Shown: positions 15,947-24,354 of the stretch, one piece after another
Layout of the letters: each line of letters begins with the position of its first letter
How positions within the stretch are numbered: position 1 is the first letter of the stretch
Source of the DNA: Candidatus Latescibacterota bacterium
GTDB lineage: Bacteria; Latescibacterota; UBA2968; GCA-2709665
DNA: 28,952 nt
Direction: 5' to 3'
NCBI GenBank assembly: GCA_012271065.1
Contig: JAAXHE010000174.1
Span: 1-28,952 of the forward strand
Notes under the pieces: generated by a model
What the model saw: the letters and a program-made list of their open reading frames with translations, nothing else
Database searches by the model: none
What the model was told of the DNA's origin: nothing
Made by a program: the position numbers and the translations under genes

Positions 15947-18208
15947 CAGACTGTCAACCGCATCGACCAGCGCGTCGGCGGTGATGCCGAAGTGCGCCCA
16001 GGTCTCCTTATGCCCGTCGGACGGGGCGATTTTCGGATCTGTGAGTCCCACATGCGCATGGGCAATGCCAGAGGACGATGCCGCTGTGGCCACCAAACCC
16101 GCAAAACCCCTGAGTCCGGTATCGGGCGTGCCGATCTTTCCGTCTTCGACGGTGACGACGCCCCCCGTATACCGCGAAATCAACGATTCCAGGCGCCCGG
16201 CCGGCAGGGGCAGTCCGTTGACGATGTAAACGTCCGCGGCTTCGCCCCGGTCGTTCAGGATGTCAGCGGCTTCCGCCGCCAGGAAGGCCGGCGCGCCGAA
16301 CGCCAGGATCGCGCGACGGGCCCCGGCAAAGGACCGCAAGGGTGTGACGGGCTGCCATCCCTCATCCGCAGACCAGAGCGGGCCGGAGCCGTCCTGTTTC
16401 TCGAGGACCGGCAGGTTGTCGCGTGGTATACCGATGATATGCCCGCCGTAATTGGCGGCCAGGTCGATAACGGCAAGAAAGGCGGACCGCGCGTCTGCGG
16501 GGGCGTAGAACCGATGCAGGTACGGAAGGTAGCTGAGCCCCACGTTGATCCAGTCCAGACCCCAGCCGGAGAAATGGTCCCGGCCCGTACACGCGCCAAC
16601 GTGAGAGAGATGGAACGTGACGTTCAGACCTTCGTTCACGCCCGTCAGATTGCGCTGATACTGCCACATGTCGAAGCCTTCGCGGGCGATGCCTTCGAAG
16701 AAGGCCGCGAAGGTGGACACCACGTTCAGCTGCGGGTTCGGGGTACTGGTGGCCAGACCGTTGGCGATGAGCGTGGCCGCCTGTTCTTCGATGCTGATCT
16801 CGAACTGATGACGATCGGCCAGGTGACTCCGCGCCTTCGCCAGCTTGGTGGAAGCGTCCAGGTCGCAGCTGACCACGAAGACCCGTTCCGGAAAGGTCTC
16901 GGCCACGAGCGCGTAACCGGCTTCCGAACCGTCGCGGGCGCTCTTCATTTCGCCGGGTCCGGGTAAGGGGACTCCTTGCGCCGCGCCGACAGGCAGTACC
17001 AGATTCGGGCTTCCCGGGGACGGCCGCGCGCGGGTCGTGACCCTCCGGGACGGCCGCAACTTCAGATCCTCCAGCGCTTCCGCCTGGGCGGGCGTGGACC
17101 GGAACATGGGATTGGCGAGCACGTCCGCCGCGTCTCGATCCTTCATGCCGCCGTCGTGGTGACCGGCGCCGCCGGGGAGGTCGTTCACGAGGAAGAGACA
17201 CTCCAGCATGGGTTGCACGTCTCTATAGCTCATCAGCGATCCTGGAACCCAGATCTCCCGATCCAAAGGAACGTCGTGCCGTCCGGCGAATGCTTCGACC
17301 TCTTCGAGAATACCGTGATATCTGCCGAAATGCGACAGGTCGATCCGTTTGCCGTTCACGGACCGGAAGCCGACCGGATAAATCATACTGGGACGGCCCT
17401 CCTGCGCCAGTCCGTACGCCTCGCGGTACGCGCCGTAAAGGCCGGCGGGATCCAGAAGCGTGGGGATTTCAAGAATCTCGACCCCCATTGCGCCGATGAT
17501 GGACCGCGGGTCCTTGTCCAGAATGCTTCTGGTACTGCCGGAAAGCTGGATGCCGTTCCGGTCCATTACGAACGTGATGGGCGCGCCGTGGACGTGTGCG
17601 GCGTTGAAGCCGTTGAGCGCCTGGCCCGAGATCCAGCCGGCGTCTCCGCAATGGGCGACAACCCAGCATCCGTCGCCGTACGTGCCGCGTTTGCCCAGCG
17701 CGTTGCCAACCGCAACGGGAATCATCACGCCCAGGCGTCCGCCGTTCATCTGCGTGCCTCCCGGCAGCCACGAAACGTGGCCGGGAAGATCCAGACCGCG
17801 GCGAAAGTCGGTAACGACGTGGTCCGGATCCACAAATCCGACGGCGGAAAGCGCGGCGAAATACCCGACGCTGGTGTGGGCGTGTTCAATGGTGTATTCG
17901 ATTCGCTCGAAGTCGACCACGGCAAGGGTGAGCAGCAATGGCGGAATCAGGCCGATGCCGCCGCCCAGGTGATCCGCCTCGCCGATTTCGGCCAGGGATG
18001 CCAGAGAACGTACGGCAGTGCGGGCGCCCTCGATCTGCAGGGCGGTGAATTGGTTGACCTGTGCTTTCGTCAATGTTTCGGTATGCCGGATATCGACGTT
18101 TATTGGCAGAACTTCGGACGTAACGACGTCAGACAGATACCGCGAACCGTCCAGCAGTGTGCGGTTGCGGCGCTCCTGCTGCGACGTCGCGTGCTGCAAT
18201 GCGGACAT
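15917..18208 (-). CDS. Transketolase-like thiamine-diphosphate-dependent enzyme
   Basis: This 763-aa protein carries both transketolase halves on one chain. The N-terminal diphosphate/Mg site is G188-D189 (CGDAGWISGQALNGFNAA) with R217-N218-G219 about 28 residues on, the GD...N spacing of the family. HTSVGYFAAL and HVSWLPGG flank it. The pyrimidine domain has the catalytic glutamate at E475 (SIEEQAATLIANG), spaced to IANG as in E. coli TktA, followed by TFAAFFEGIAREGFD. A C-terminal transketolase-type domain follows (VYIVNGLPLP). It is about 100 aa longer than TktA and diverges in its substrate loops, so a ketol transfer or related aldehyde reaction is likely but the sugar is unknown. It diverges from the sugar isomerase gene. 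Its 3' end lies in the 40-bp repeat. Confidence 0.88.
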   Translation of the reverse strand: MSALQHATSQQERRNRTLLDGSRYLSDVVTSEVLPINVDIRHTETLTKAQVNQFTALQIEGARTAVRSLASLAEIGEADHLGGGIGLIPPLLLTLAVVDFERIEYTIEHAHTSVGYFAALSAVGFVDPDHVVTDFRRGLDLPGHVSWLPGGTQMNGGRLGVMIPVAVGNALGKRGTYGDGCWVVAHCGDAGWISGQALNGFNAAHVHGAPITFVMDRNGIQLSGSTRSILDKDPRSIIGAMGVEILEIPTLLDPAGLYGAYREAYGLAQEGRPSMIYPVGFRSVNGKRIDLSHFGRYHGILEEVEAFAGRHDVPLDREIWVPGSLMSYRDVQPMLECLFLVNDLPGGAGHHDGGMKDRDAADVLANPMFRSTPAQAEALEDLKLRPSRRVTTRARPSPGSPNLVLPVGAAQGVPLPGPGEMKSARDGSEAGYALVAETFPERVFVVSCDLDASTKLAKARSHLADRHQFEISIEEQAATLIANGLATSTPNPQLNVVSTFAAFFEGIAREGFDMWQYQRNLTGVNEGLNVTFHLSHVGACTGRDHFSGWGLDWINVGLSYLPYLHRFYAPADARSAFLAVIDLAANYGGHIIGIPRDNLPVLEKQDGSGPLWSADEGWQPVTPLRSFAGARRAILAFGAPAFLAAEAADILNDRGEAADVYIVNGLPLPAGRLESLISRYTGGVVTVEDGKIGTPDTGLRGFAGLVATAASSSGIAHAHVGLTDPKIAPSDGHKETWAHFGITADALVDAVDSLQPCEDRWEF

Positions 18209-18387
18209 AAACGGGCTCCTCTGCGAGGGAGGCGGGTTCGATTGAAACGGGAGGATGGCGCAATACGGGGGAGGAAGCGGGGAACGGAAACTTCGGTCTA
18301 AAAATACAGTGGTTTCGGAAAAATACCAGTTAAAAATCGTTCCTGCAATCGCAGAAAAACGTCAGGTTTCCGGCAGGAAAACTTGGC

Positions 18388-18416
18388 TTGGAAGTTCCTC
18401 GATCCTGTGGTATTTT
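18388..18416 (+). promoter_or_regulatory. Predicted promoter of the sugar isomerase-yjhG-PPTase unit
   Basis: TTGGAA (18388-18393), 17 bp, then TATTTT (18411-18416) followed by GTAC. It lies about 55 bp before the ATG at 18473, in the divergent gap with the transketolase-like gene. No operator was recognised in this gap. Confidence 0.4.
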
Positions 18417-18472
18417 GTACTTGAAATCGAGTGCATAAGTGAGGCCTTGGCGATTGTGGAAAGGAGCGGAAG

Positions 18473-19243
18473 ATGGCCGGTACGGTATTGGCTGCGCAGA
18501 TGTATACGGTGCGCGAATTCACACAGACACCCTCGGACGTCGCGGTCAGTCTGAAGAAGGTGAAAGCGCTGGGATACGACGCCATGCAGGTTTCGGCATT
18601 CGGAGACATCAGCCCCCGGGAACTCAAAGACCTGGCGGATGGCGAGGGCCTCGAGATCTGTGCCACCCACACCAGTTACGAACGCATGAGGGATGAAACC
18701 CAGGCTGTGATCGACGAACACCTGTTGTGGGGATGCAGGTACCCGGCAATCGGCGGGCTTCCCCAGAGTTATCGCGAAGACGGAGGGGAAGGTTACAGGC
18801 GGTTTGCCCGCGAGGCATCCGAAGTCGCGCGAAAACTCGCGGCGGCCGGACTCACGTTCGGGTATCACAATCACAGTTTCGAACTGGAGCGATTCGGCGA
18901 TCGAACGGGGCTGCAGATCCTGTTTGAAGAAAGCGACCCCGAGGCCTTCCAGCTCGAAATCGACACCTACTGGATACAGCACGGAGGCGGGGACCCCGCC
19001 GCGTGGATTCGGAAGGCCGCCGGCCGGGCGGATCTGGTTCACGTGAAAGATATGGCCATGCGCGGCCGGGAGCAGCTCTACGCAGAGGTGGGCGAGGGCA
19101 ACCTGAACTGGCCGGCCATTCTGGATGCGTGTACGGCGGCCGGCACCCGGTGGCACATCGTGGAGCAGGACACGTGCCAGCGGGACCCGTTCGAGAGCCT
19201 GGGCATCAGTCTCCGGAACCTGAAGGCAATGGGCCTGGAATGA
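18473..19243 (+). CDS. Sugar-phosphate isomerase/epimerase (xylose-isomerase-like TIM barrel)
   Basis: This 256-aa protein belongs to the AP-endonuclease-2/xylose-isomerase-like TIM-barrel superfamily. It starts with the typical VLAAQMYTVREF strand. The likely metal ligands sit at the ends of the expected strands: E137 in YHNHSFELE, D164 in LEIDTYWIQHGGG, H190 in VHVKDM and E231 in HIVEQD. EVGEGNLNWPAIL and the C-terminal DPFESLGISLRNLKAMG are also family features. AAAGGAGCGG precedes the ATG. It is 49 bp upstream of the yjhG-type dehydratase and probably co-transcribed with it. Members isomerise or epimerise sugars and inositol-related ketones; the exact substrate is not evident. Confidence 0.92.
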   Translation: MAGTVLAAQMYTVREFTQTPSDVAVSLKKVKALGYDAMQVSAFGDISPRELKDLADGEGLEICATHTSYERMRDETQAVIDEHLLWGCRYPAIGGLPQSYREDGGEGYRRFAREASEVARKLAAAGLTFGYHNHSFELERFGDRTGLQILFEESDPEAFQLEIDTYWIQHGGGDPAAWIRKAAGRADLVHVKDMAMRGREQLYAEVGEGNLNWPAILDACTAAGTRWHIVEQDTCQRDPFESLGISLRNLKAMGLE

Positions 19244-19292
19244 ACGACGAGCGGTACGCAACAGGGCGTCTGCGCTGAATTGAGGAGTCTTC

Positions 19293-21281
19293 ATGCCCGA
19301 CGTAAACAAACCATCCCCGCAATCAGTACTGCAGTCCGGAGACGAATCGGTCTTTGAGGTCCGCACGCGCGCGCCGGGACCCGAAGGCCGGCTGATTTCC
19401 CTGACCGAAGAGCTGGTGGTTGAATCACCCAGCGGGGATATCTTCGGTTATAGCCAGAATGCGGGCATGGGATGGGACCCTGCGGAACTGGGCCGGCCCG
19501 AGGTCCTGATTCTGAGTACGATGGGGGGAATCCGCGAACCGGACGGACGCCCGGTCGCGCTCGGATACCACACCGGACACTGGGAAGTCGGGTTGCTGAT
19601 GCGGGAGGCCGCCCTGGAGATTCACCGCCTGGGCGGTATACCCTTTGCGGGGTACTGCTCGGACCCCTGCGACGGACGTACGCAGGGCACCACGGGGATG
19701 ATGGACAGCCTGGCTTATCGCAATGACGCCGCGACCGTGCTCCGGCGCCTGGTCCGATCGCTTCCCACGCGAAAAGGGGTGATTGGCGTTGCAACCTGCG
19801 ACAAGGGATTGCCGGCGATGATGATCGCGCTGGCGGCGATGCATTCGCTGCCCACCGCGATCGTTCCGGGAGGCGTGACGCTTCCGCCGGAAGACGGGGA
19901 GGACGCGGGCAAGATCCAGTCGGTCGGCGTCAGGCTGGCGCACGGAGAAATGTCGCTTTCGGATGTGCAGGACCTGGGCTGCCGGGCCTGTGCAACGCCC
20001 GGGGGCGGCTGCCAGTTTCTGGGTACCGCGGCCACTTCACAGGTGGTGGCCGAAGCTTTGGGATTTGCGCTCACCCATACAGCCCTGGCGCCGTCGGGCG
20101 AGGCGGTCTGGCTGGATATGGCGCTCCGGTCCGCCCGTGCGGTGTTCGCGATGCAGGCCGCCGGACTCACCACCGCCGACGTGATAACCGATGTCGCTCT
20201 TCAAAATGCGATGGTCACGCATGCCGCGTTCGGCGGATCCACCAACCTGCTCCTGCATATTCCGGCTGTCGCTTATGCGGCCGGGCGCTCCCGGCCTACC
20301 GTTGCCGACTGGAGCCACGTGAACCGGCAGGTCCCGCGGCTGGTCGACGTCTTGCCCAACGGTCCGGAGTTCCACCCCACGGTCCAGGCGTTTCTGGCGG
20401 GCGGCGTTCCGGAAGTCATGCTGCACCTGCGGAAACTGGGGCTGCTGGAAACGGGCGCTCTTACGATATCCGGAGGAACGCTGGGCGAGAACCTGGACTG
20501 GTGGGAGGGATCCGAACGGCGAGTCAGGTTCAGGCAGGCGCTGCGCGATCAGGACGGAGTCGACCCTGACAACGTGATCATGGACCCGGGCCGCGCGCGT
20601 GCCAGAGGGCTGACCAGCACCGTCTGTTTTCCCACTGGAAATATCGCGCCGGAAGGGTCCGTGGTGAAGAGTACGGCAATCGACCCGTCGGTTGTCGACG
20701 AGGATGGCGTCTACCGGATGACCGGCCCGGTCAAGGTGTTTGCCACCGAGAGGGCGGCTGCCGCCGCGCTGAAGGACTCCGGTCCGAAGGGCGTAAAACC
20801 GGGAGACGTCATGGTGTTGATCGGCCGCGGCCCGATGGGCGCCGGGATGGAGGAGATCGCGCAGATCACCACCGCGCTCAAGTACCTGGACTTCGGGAAA
20901 CACGTCGCCGTTCTCACGGACGCGCGATTTTCGGGGTTTTCTACCGGAGCCTGCATCGGTCATATCGGCCCTGAGGCGCTGGCCGGGGGCCCGATCGGCA
21001 AGCTGGTGGATGGTGACGTCGTGGAGATTGTGATCGACCGGAAGGAGCTCTCCGGCAGCGTCCACTTTATCGGTGTGGGCGAGACGCGTTTCGATCCGGA
21101 AGAGGGTCGCCGCATTCTTGCGGACCGGCCCTCGCGGTCCGATCTGGCGCCCGACGCGGACCTGCCCGACGATACCCGGTTGTGGGCGGCCCTTCAGAAC
21201 GTGGGCGGCGGAACCTGGGGGGGATGCGTTTACGACGTGGATGCGATTGTGCAGCGGTTGAACGGCGGTACAACACCATGA
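19293..21281 (+). CDS. yjhG: YjhG/YagF-type sugar-acid (D-xylonate) dehydratase, IlvD/EDD family
   Basis: This 662-aa protein aligns from memory along its whole length with E. coli YjhG (655 aa), a dehydratase of D-xylonate. Shared stretches include [76 protein letters not shown] and [15 protein letters not shown]. Expected Fe-S ligands are C126, C169 and C240. The enzyme removes water from an aldonic acid to give a 2-keto-3-deoxy acid. It lies between the sugar isomerase and the PPTase, and its stop overlaps the PPTase start as ATGA. With the transketolase-like gene it suggests use of pentose- or hexose-derived acids. Assignment to the YjhG branch rather than true IlvD is strong; xylonate as native substrate is inferred. 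Confidence 0.94.
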   Translation: MPDVNKPSPQSVLQSGDESVFEVRTRAPGPEGRLISLTEELVVESPSGDIFGYSQNAGMGWDPAELGRPEVLILSTMGGIREPDGRPVALGYHTGHWEVGLLMREAALEIHRLGGIPFAGYCSDPCDGRTQGTTGMMDSLAYRNDAATVLRRLVRSLPTRKGVIGVATCDKGLPAMMIALAAMHSLPTAIVPGGVTLPPEDGEDAGKIQSVGVRLAHGEMSLSDVQDLGCRACATPGGGCQFLGTAATSQVVAEALGFALTHTALAPSGEAVWLDMALRSARAVFAMQAAGLTTADVITDVALQNAMVTHAAFGGSTNLLLHIPAVAYAAGRSRPTVADWSHVNRQVPRLVDVLPNGPEFHPTVQAFLAGGVPEVMLHLRKLGLLETGALTISGGTLGENLDWWEGSERRVRFRQALRDQDGVDPDNVIMDPGRARARGLTSTVCFPTGNIAPEGSVVKSTAIDPSVVDEDGVYRMTGPVKVFATERAAAAALKDSGPKGVKPGDVMVLIGRGPMGAGMEEIAQITTALKYLDFGKHVAVLTDARFSGFSTGACIGHIGPEALAGGPIGKLVDGDVVEIVIDRKELSGSVHFIGVGETRFDPEEGRRILADRPSRSDLAPDADLPDDTRLWAALQNVGGGTWGGCVYDVDAIVQRLNGGTTP

Positions 21282-22042
21282 CCCGGCTCAACCGATCGAC
21301 ATCCGATATCTGGCGCCGGCCGCCCGAGTGTCCGGTGGCGTCGCACGACGAGATTCAGGTCTGGCGCATGAATCTGGACCGACCGGCTGCAGAGGTCCAT
21401 GAAATGCGGGGCGTGCTTTCCGAAGACGAAACCGTCCGCGCCGCCCGGTTCGTCTTTGACAGACACCGGGCGCGTTTTATTGTCGGCCGTGCTTCGCTCA
21501 GGAAAATCCTGGGGCTGTACGTTGGGCTCTCCCCCCGGCGGCTGGAGTTCGGCTACGGATGGCGGGGCAAACCTTACCTGAAAAAGGGTTGGGATGGCGA
21601 CCGGCTGCGCTTCAACCTCTCCCACTCCGGCGAACTCGGTCTGCTCGCGGTGATCAAAGCGAGGGAAATCGGTGTGGACGTGGAACGCATCCGGCAGGTG
21701 AAGGAGCACCTGCGGCTGGCGGGGCGCTATTTTGCACCGGGGGAAGTCGCCGCGATCCAAGCGCTGCCAGGGGAGGTCCACTACGAGGCGTTCTTCAACT
21801 GCTGGACCCGAAAGGAAGCGTATATCAAGGCGTTGGGAGCGGGACTGTCCTGCCCGCTGGACGGATTCGAAGTCTCCCTGACTCCGGGAGCGCCCGCGGC
21901 GATGCTGCGCATCGACGGCAATCCGGTGTCGCCGTCCGAATGGTTCATGCGCGCGCTGGCGCCCGGGCGCGGCTTTGTCGCGGCCGTAGCGCTGAAGGGA
22001 AGGGGATACAGGGTGACCTGCTGGGAGTGGCGAGCCCGTTGA
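21278..22042 (+). CDS. 4'-phosphopantetheinyl transferase, Sfp/Gsp type
   Basis: This 254-aa enzyme would transfer phosphopantetheine from CoA to a serine of carrier proteins (ACP, PCP). Signature motifs are GVDVERI with D134 and E136 (Mg binding) and W176-T-R-K-E180-A-x-x-K184. [15 protein letters not shown] gives the conserved H region. The N-terminal lobe contains [13 protein letters not shown] as expected for the two-lobed Sfp type. I use the ATG at 21278, which overlaps the yjhG stop (ATGA), rather than the longer open frame from 21182. No NRPS, PKS or fatty-acid genes lie in the window, so the coupling to a sugar-acid dehydratase is odd and may be positional only. It converges on the methyltransferase gene with a 39-bp gap. 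Confidence 0.93.
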   Translation: MTRLNRSTSDIWRRPPECPVASHDEIQVWRMNLDRPAAEVHEMRGVLSEDETVRAARFVFDRHRARFIVGRASLRKILGLYVGLSPRRLEFGYGWRGKPYLKKGWDGDRLRFNLSHSGELGLLAVIKAREIGVDVERIRQVKEHLRLAGRYFAPGEVAAIQALPGEVHYEAFFNCWTRKEAYIKALGAGLSCPLDGFEVSLTPGAPAAMLRIDGNPVSPSEWFMRALAPGRGFVAAVALKGRGYRVTCWEWRAR

Positions 22043-22081
22043 ATCGGCCGGGCCTGACCCGGTCGTAGCAATGCGCCCGGT

Positions 22082-23071
22082 TTATCCCCCGGGAGCGGTG
22101 CCGGACTGCTCCCGGATATCTCTGTACGCTTCTGTCGCCGACTGGGGTTTCCCGTAGTCCGCGTCCCATTCGCGCTCGTCAGCGGGCATCTTGCCGATTG
22201 CGCGCGCCATCTGGCGGACGTGCGAACCCTCGCAGCCGCAACAACCGCCGATAAAATTCACGCCGAGATCCAGGGCTTTGCGTGCGAAATCGCCCATTTC
22301 ATAGCGGCTGATCTTGAACGAATCGAGCTTGTCCGGAAAGCCCGGCTGGCCGGTGAAGAAGGGCACTTCGGGCGTGCATCGATAGGCGACCGGCTGGGCG
22401 GCCACGTGGCAGGTTACCGCCTCTCGCATCTGTTCGATGGCGGGGAGCATGAAGGTGGGATCCTGCCAGCAGTTTGCGCCCACGACGTCGGCGCCCGCGC
22501 CCTCCAGCATGCGCGCGGCCTCACCCGGAGTCTTTCCGTCCCGCGTCTCGGGTCCTTCGAATGCCATTGTGATCACCGCGGGCAGGCCGGTTTTTCGGGC
22601 ACATTCGAGGGCGATGAGGGCCTCGCCCACGTGGAGGAACGTCTCGCCGATGATGAAATCGACGCCTTCGGCCATCTGGTAGCCGAGCTGGGCGTCAAAC
22701 AGCCGCCGGCATTCGTCCTCGGATTCGGGGTACTTCCACGTGAGACAGATATTTCCAGCGACCAGCGCCCTGCCGGCCGCGGCCTCGCGGGCGATTCTGA
22801 CGGCTGCGCGGTTGATCTCTTCCAGCCTCCCCGCGTAGCCGGTCTGCGCCAGTTTGTTTTCGCTGGCGTAGAACGTGAGCACCTGCAGCACCTCCGCGCC
22901 GGCGTGCACGAATTCCTCGTGCAGGGCCAGAAGCGCGTTGGGATTCTCAATCGTCACTTCCGGCGTGAACGGCCCGGCCTGAACGTAGCCCCGGTTCTCC
23001 AGAGCGAGCAGGTACCCCCCGTCCCCCAGCACCACCCCCTCATTCAGTCTTTCCAATATCGATTCGGGCAT
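22082..23071 (-). CDS. Homocysteine S-methyltransferase family protein (betaine-homocysteine methyltransferase-like)
   Basis: This 329-aa TIM-barrel enzyme would make methionine from homocysteine with a zinc thiolate site. Ligands are C201 (GANCW) and C277-C278 (GGCCGC), the same arrangement as the three cysteines of human BHMT. The opening LGDGGYLLALENRGYVQAGP and PEVTIENPNALLALHEEF are closer to BHMT than to cobalamin MetH or MmuM-type enzymes, so betaine or a similar methyl donor is favoured by inference. It is the last core-like gene before the lower-G+C accessory region. No riboswitch or SAM-responsive element was recognised in its upstream gap. Confidence 0.9.
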   Translation of the reverse strand: MPESILERLNEGVVLGDGGYLLALENRGYVQAGPFTPEVTIENPNALLALHEEFVHAGAEVLQVLTFYASENKLAQTGYAGRLEEINRAAVRIAREAAAGRALVAGNICLTWKYPESEDECRRLFDAQLGYQMAEGVDFIIGETFLHVGEALIALECARKTGLPAVITMAFEGPETRDGKTPGEAARMLEGAGADVVGANCWQDPTFMLPAIEQMREAVTCHVAAQPVAYRCTPEVPFFTGQPGFPDKLDSFKISRYEMGDFARKALDLGVNFIGGCCGCEGSHVRQMARAIGKMPADEREWDADYGKPQSATEAYRDIREQSGTAPGG

Positions 23072-23110
23072 CGAAATTTCTCCGCTTTCCTATAAAGATA
23101 ATCGGAAGGC

Positions 23111-23350
23111 CGGGCGCCCCTACAAATGCACATCCCAGACGATTATGTGGATGTCAAGGCAGGTGGGCGCCCACAAGGGGCGCCCCTACGATTGGAATAA
23201 TTTCGCGCAGATGGTCAAAAATTGCAACATATGTTCTCAATTCATCGGACGATAATCTGTGCGACATGTTTTCCGAATTCGCCGGCGCCTCTCTCCCGCA
23301 TTCGCCCGCGACCGACCGTGACGTCGTAGGGGCGCCCCTTGTGGGTGCAC
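23111..23350. repeat. GGGCGCCCCTAC dispersed intergenic repeat, three pieces
   Basis: A short piece at 23111-23123 (CGGGCGCCCCTAC), a full copy at 23163-23191 (GTGGGCGCCC...CCCCTACGA) and an inverted copy at 23324-23350 (TCGTAGGGGCGCC...) occupy the non-coding gap 23072-23507. The last two match over about 22 bases in opposite orientation. Similar GTAGGGGCGCCCC repeats occur between genes in many unrelated G+C-rich bacteria. It is not a CRISPR array: copies are few, irregularly spaced and inverted. Confidence 0.7.
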
Positions 23351-23408
23351 TCGTTTCTATGCCGATGGCACAACAGGTCTCCGCCTCGCAAACGCCGAAA
23401 TGATGAAT

Positions 23409-23448
23409 TACTCAATACACTGAGCAAAAATACTCAACGTATTGAGTA
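23409..23448. promoter_or_regulatory. Inverted ACTCAATA/TATTGAGT repeat, possible operator
   Basis: TACTCAATAC (23409-23418) and GTATTGAGTA (23439-23448) are exact inverted repeats 20 bp apart. A third TACTCAA at 23431-23437 makes the right half nearly palindromic by itself. This suggests a dimeric repressor site. About 60 bp to the right lies a ribosome-binding site and ATG on the plus strand (23508). No regulator gene is nearby. Confidence 0.45.
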
Positions 23449-23507
23449 AACCGTCGGAATGCCGTTGACACGCGTTCGCTGAATATGGGACGAATTCGAG
23501 GTTGGCA

Positions 23508-23597
23508 ATGCCTTGGTATAAGAACTCCGACGCTCATGCAGCAAGCTCTACGCGAACCTCATCGCGCTCGCTCCACGAAACCGGTGTAACGTCATAG
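23508..23597 (+). pseudogene. Possible truncated 5' end of a plus-strand gene at the island edge
   Basis: GAGG at 23498-23501 precedes an ATG at 23508 that encodes [11 protein letters not shown] and then runs antisense into the DUF1829 gene before a TAG at 23595-23597 (29 aa). With the operator-like repeats upstream, this looks like the promoter and first codons of a gene cut off when the accessory region arrived. It is short, so chance is possible. Confidence 0.25.
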
Positions 23598-24298
23598 CTC
23601 CGCAACGCGGCCGTCACTGTATGATCTACCTTTCGTTCTGAATCATTCAGCAAGGCGTACATACGAGATTCGGGAGTGCGGACCTCCTTTGTGTCGATCC
23701 ATGCAAGTACAACGTTCTCAGCGGTAGAACGGCTCGGGCGGTTGACCGTCCGGATGAGCCGCTCCGGGTGCTGCGGCGACTTTGGAATCACGAAATCAAA
23801 GAGATGATCATACCCGGTCTGACCTGTAAACTTCACTTTCGGTGTATGGCGAATATCGTGTAGATCAAGCCAGGCTTCGACATCTTCATAAAAGATGTTC
23901 GCCAGAGTGGGTGCCGCCATGTAGAACATATCGTTGACGGCGAGCATCGCCTGCAAGAGATTGTGTTTGCGTATCCCGAAGTTATCGGCTGATGCAAGCA
24001 CCTGCAACTCGCTTCCTTTCCTTTTTATGCCAAAACCATTGAGTGTCATCTGGAGTAGATCCTGACGCTTCGGACTTTCGAGGTTGCAACCACTTTGGGC
24101 AAGATCCTCAACGGTATATCCGTCGTCCGTTAACACGAACCCGCCGTTGGATTCCTTTGCATATATCTGCAAATAGTCGTTATGTCGATCCAGATATGGT
24201 GTGGTGATCTCGACCCACTTGTCGATCTGGCTCAGGACTGTCTTTTCCTTAAGCCAAGCATAATAGTCGTCGATGAGAATCTTAATCTCGTGAATCAT
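23534..24298 (-). CDS. DUF1828/DUF1829-domain protein
   Basis: This 254-aa soluble protein carries the uncharacterised DUF1828 ([44 protein letters not shown], about residues 20-110) and DUF1829 ([19 protein letters not shown] and onward, about 140-250). I start at the ATG at 24298 ([19 protein letters not shown]), the usual family beginning. The frame stays open upstream into the SIR2 gene, and a GTG at 24364 would overlap its end, so coupling is possible. Function is unknown. As the last gene of a minus-strand cassette after SIR2 and GIY-YIG genes, a role in phage defence or self-protection is inferred from context only. Confidence 0.82.
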   Translation of the reverse strand: MIHEIKILIDDYYAWLKEKTVLSQIDKWVEITTPYLDRHNDYLQIYAKESNGGFVLTDDGYTVEDLAQSGCNLESPKRQDLLQMTLNGFGIKRKGSELQVLASADNFGIRKHNLLQAMLAVNDMFYMAAPTLANIFYEDVEAWLDLHDIRHTPKVKFTGQTGYDHLFDFVIPKSPQHPERLIRTVNRPSRSTAENVVLAWIDTKEVRTPESRMYALLNDSERKVDHTVTAALRSYDVTPVSWSERDEVRVELAA

Positions 24299-24354
24299 GT
24301 GAACATTACTGGCCTTTAAGACGTCGTATTCGCCAATTTCAGCGACTCCCACAT

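Noticed and set aside
15869..18301. Long plus-strand ORFs (365 and 441 aa) over 15869-16966 and 16976-18301
   Set aside because: They are antisense to the transketolase-like gene, whose minus-strand protein has clear family motifs; the plus-strand products are Arg/Gly-rich with no recognisable domain, as expected for G+C-rich antisense frames.
22043..22081. Bidirectional terminator between the PPTase and methyltransferase genes (CCGGG..CCCGG)
   Set aside because: The stem is only about 5-6 bp and there is no T tract on either strand.
23111..23350. Possible CRISPR array from the repeated GGGCGCCCCTAC units
   Set aside because: Only two and a half copies, one inverted, irregular spacing, no cas genes.
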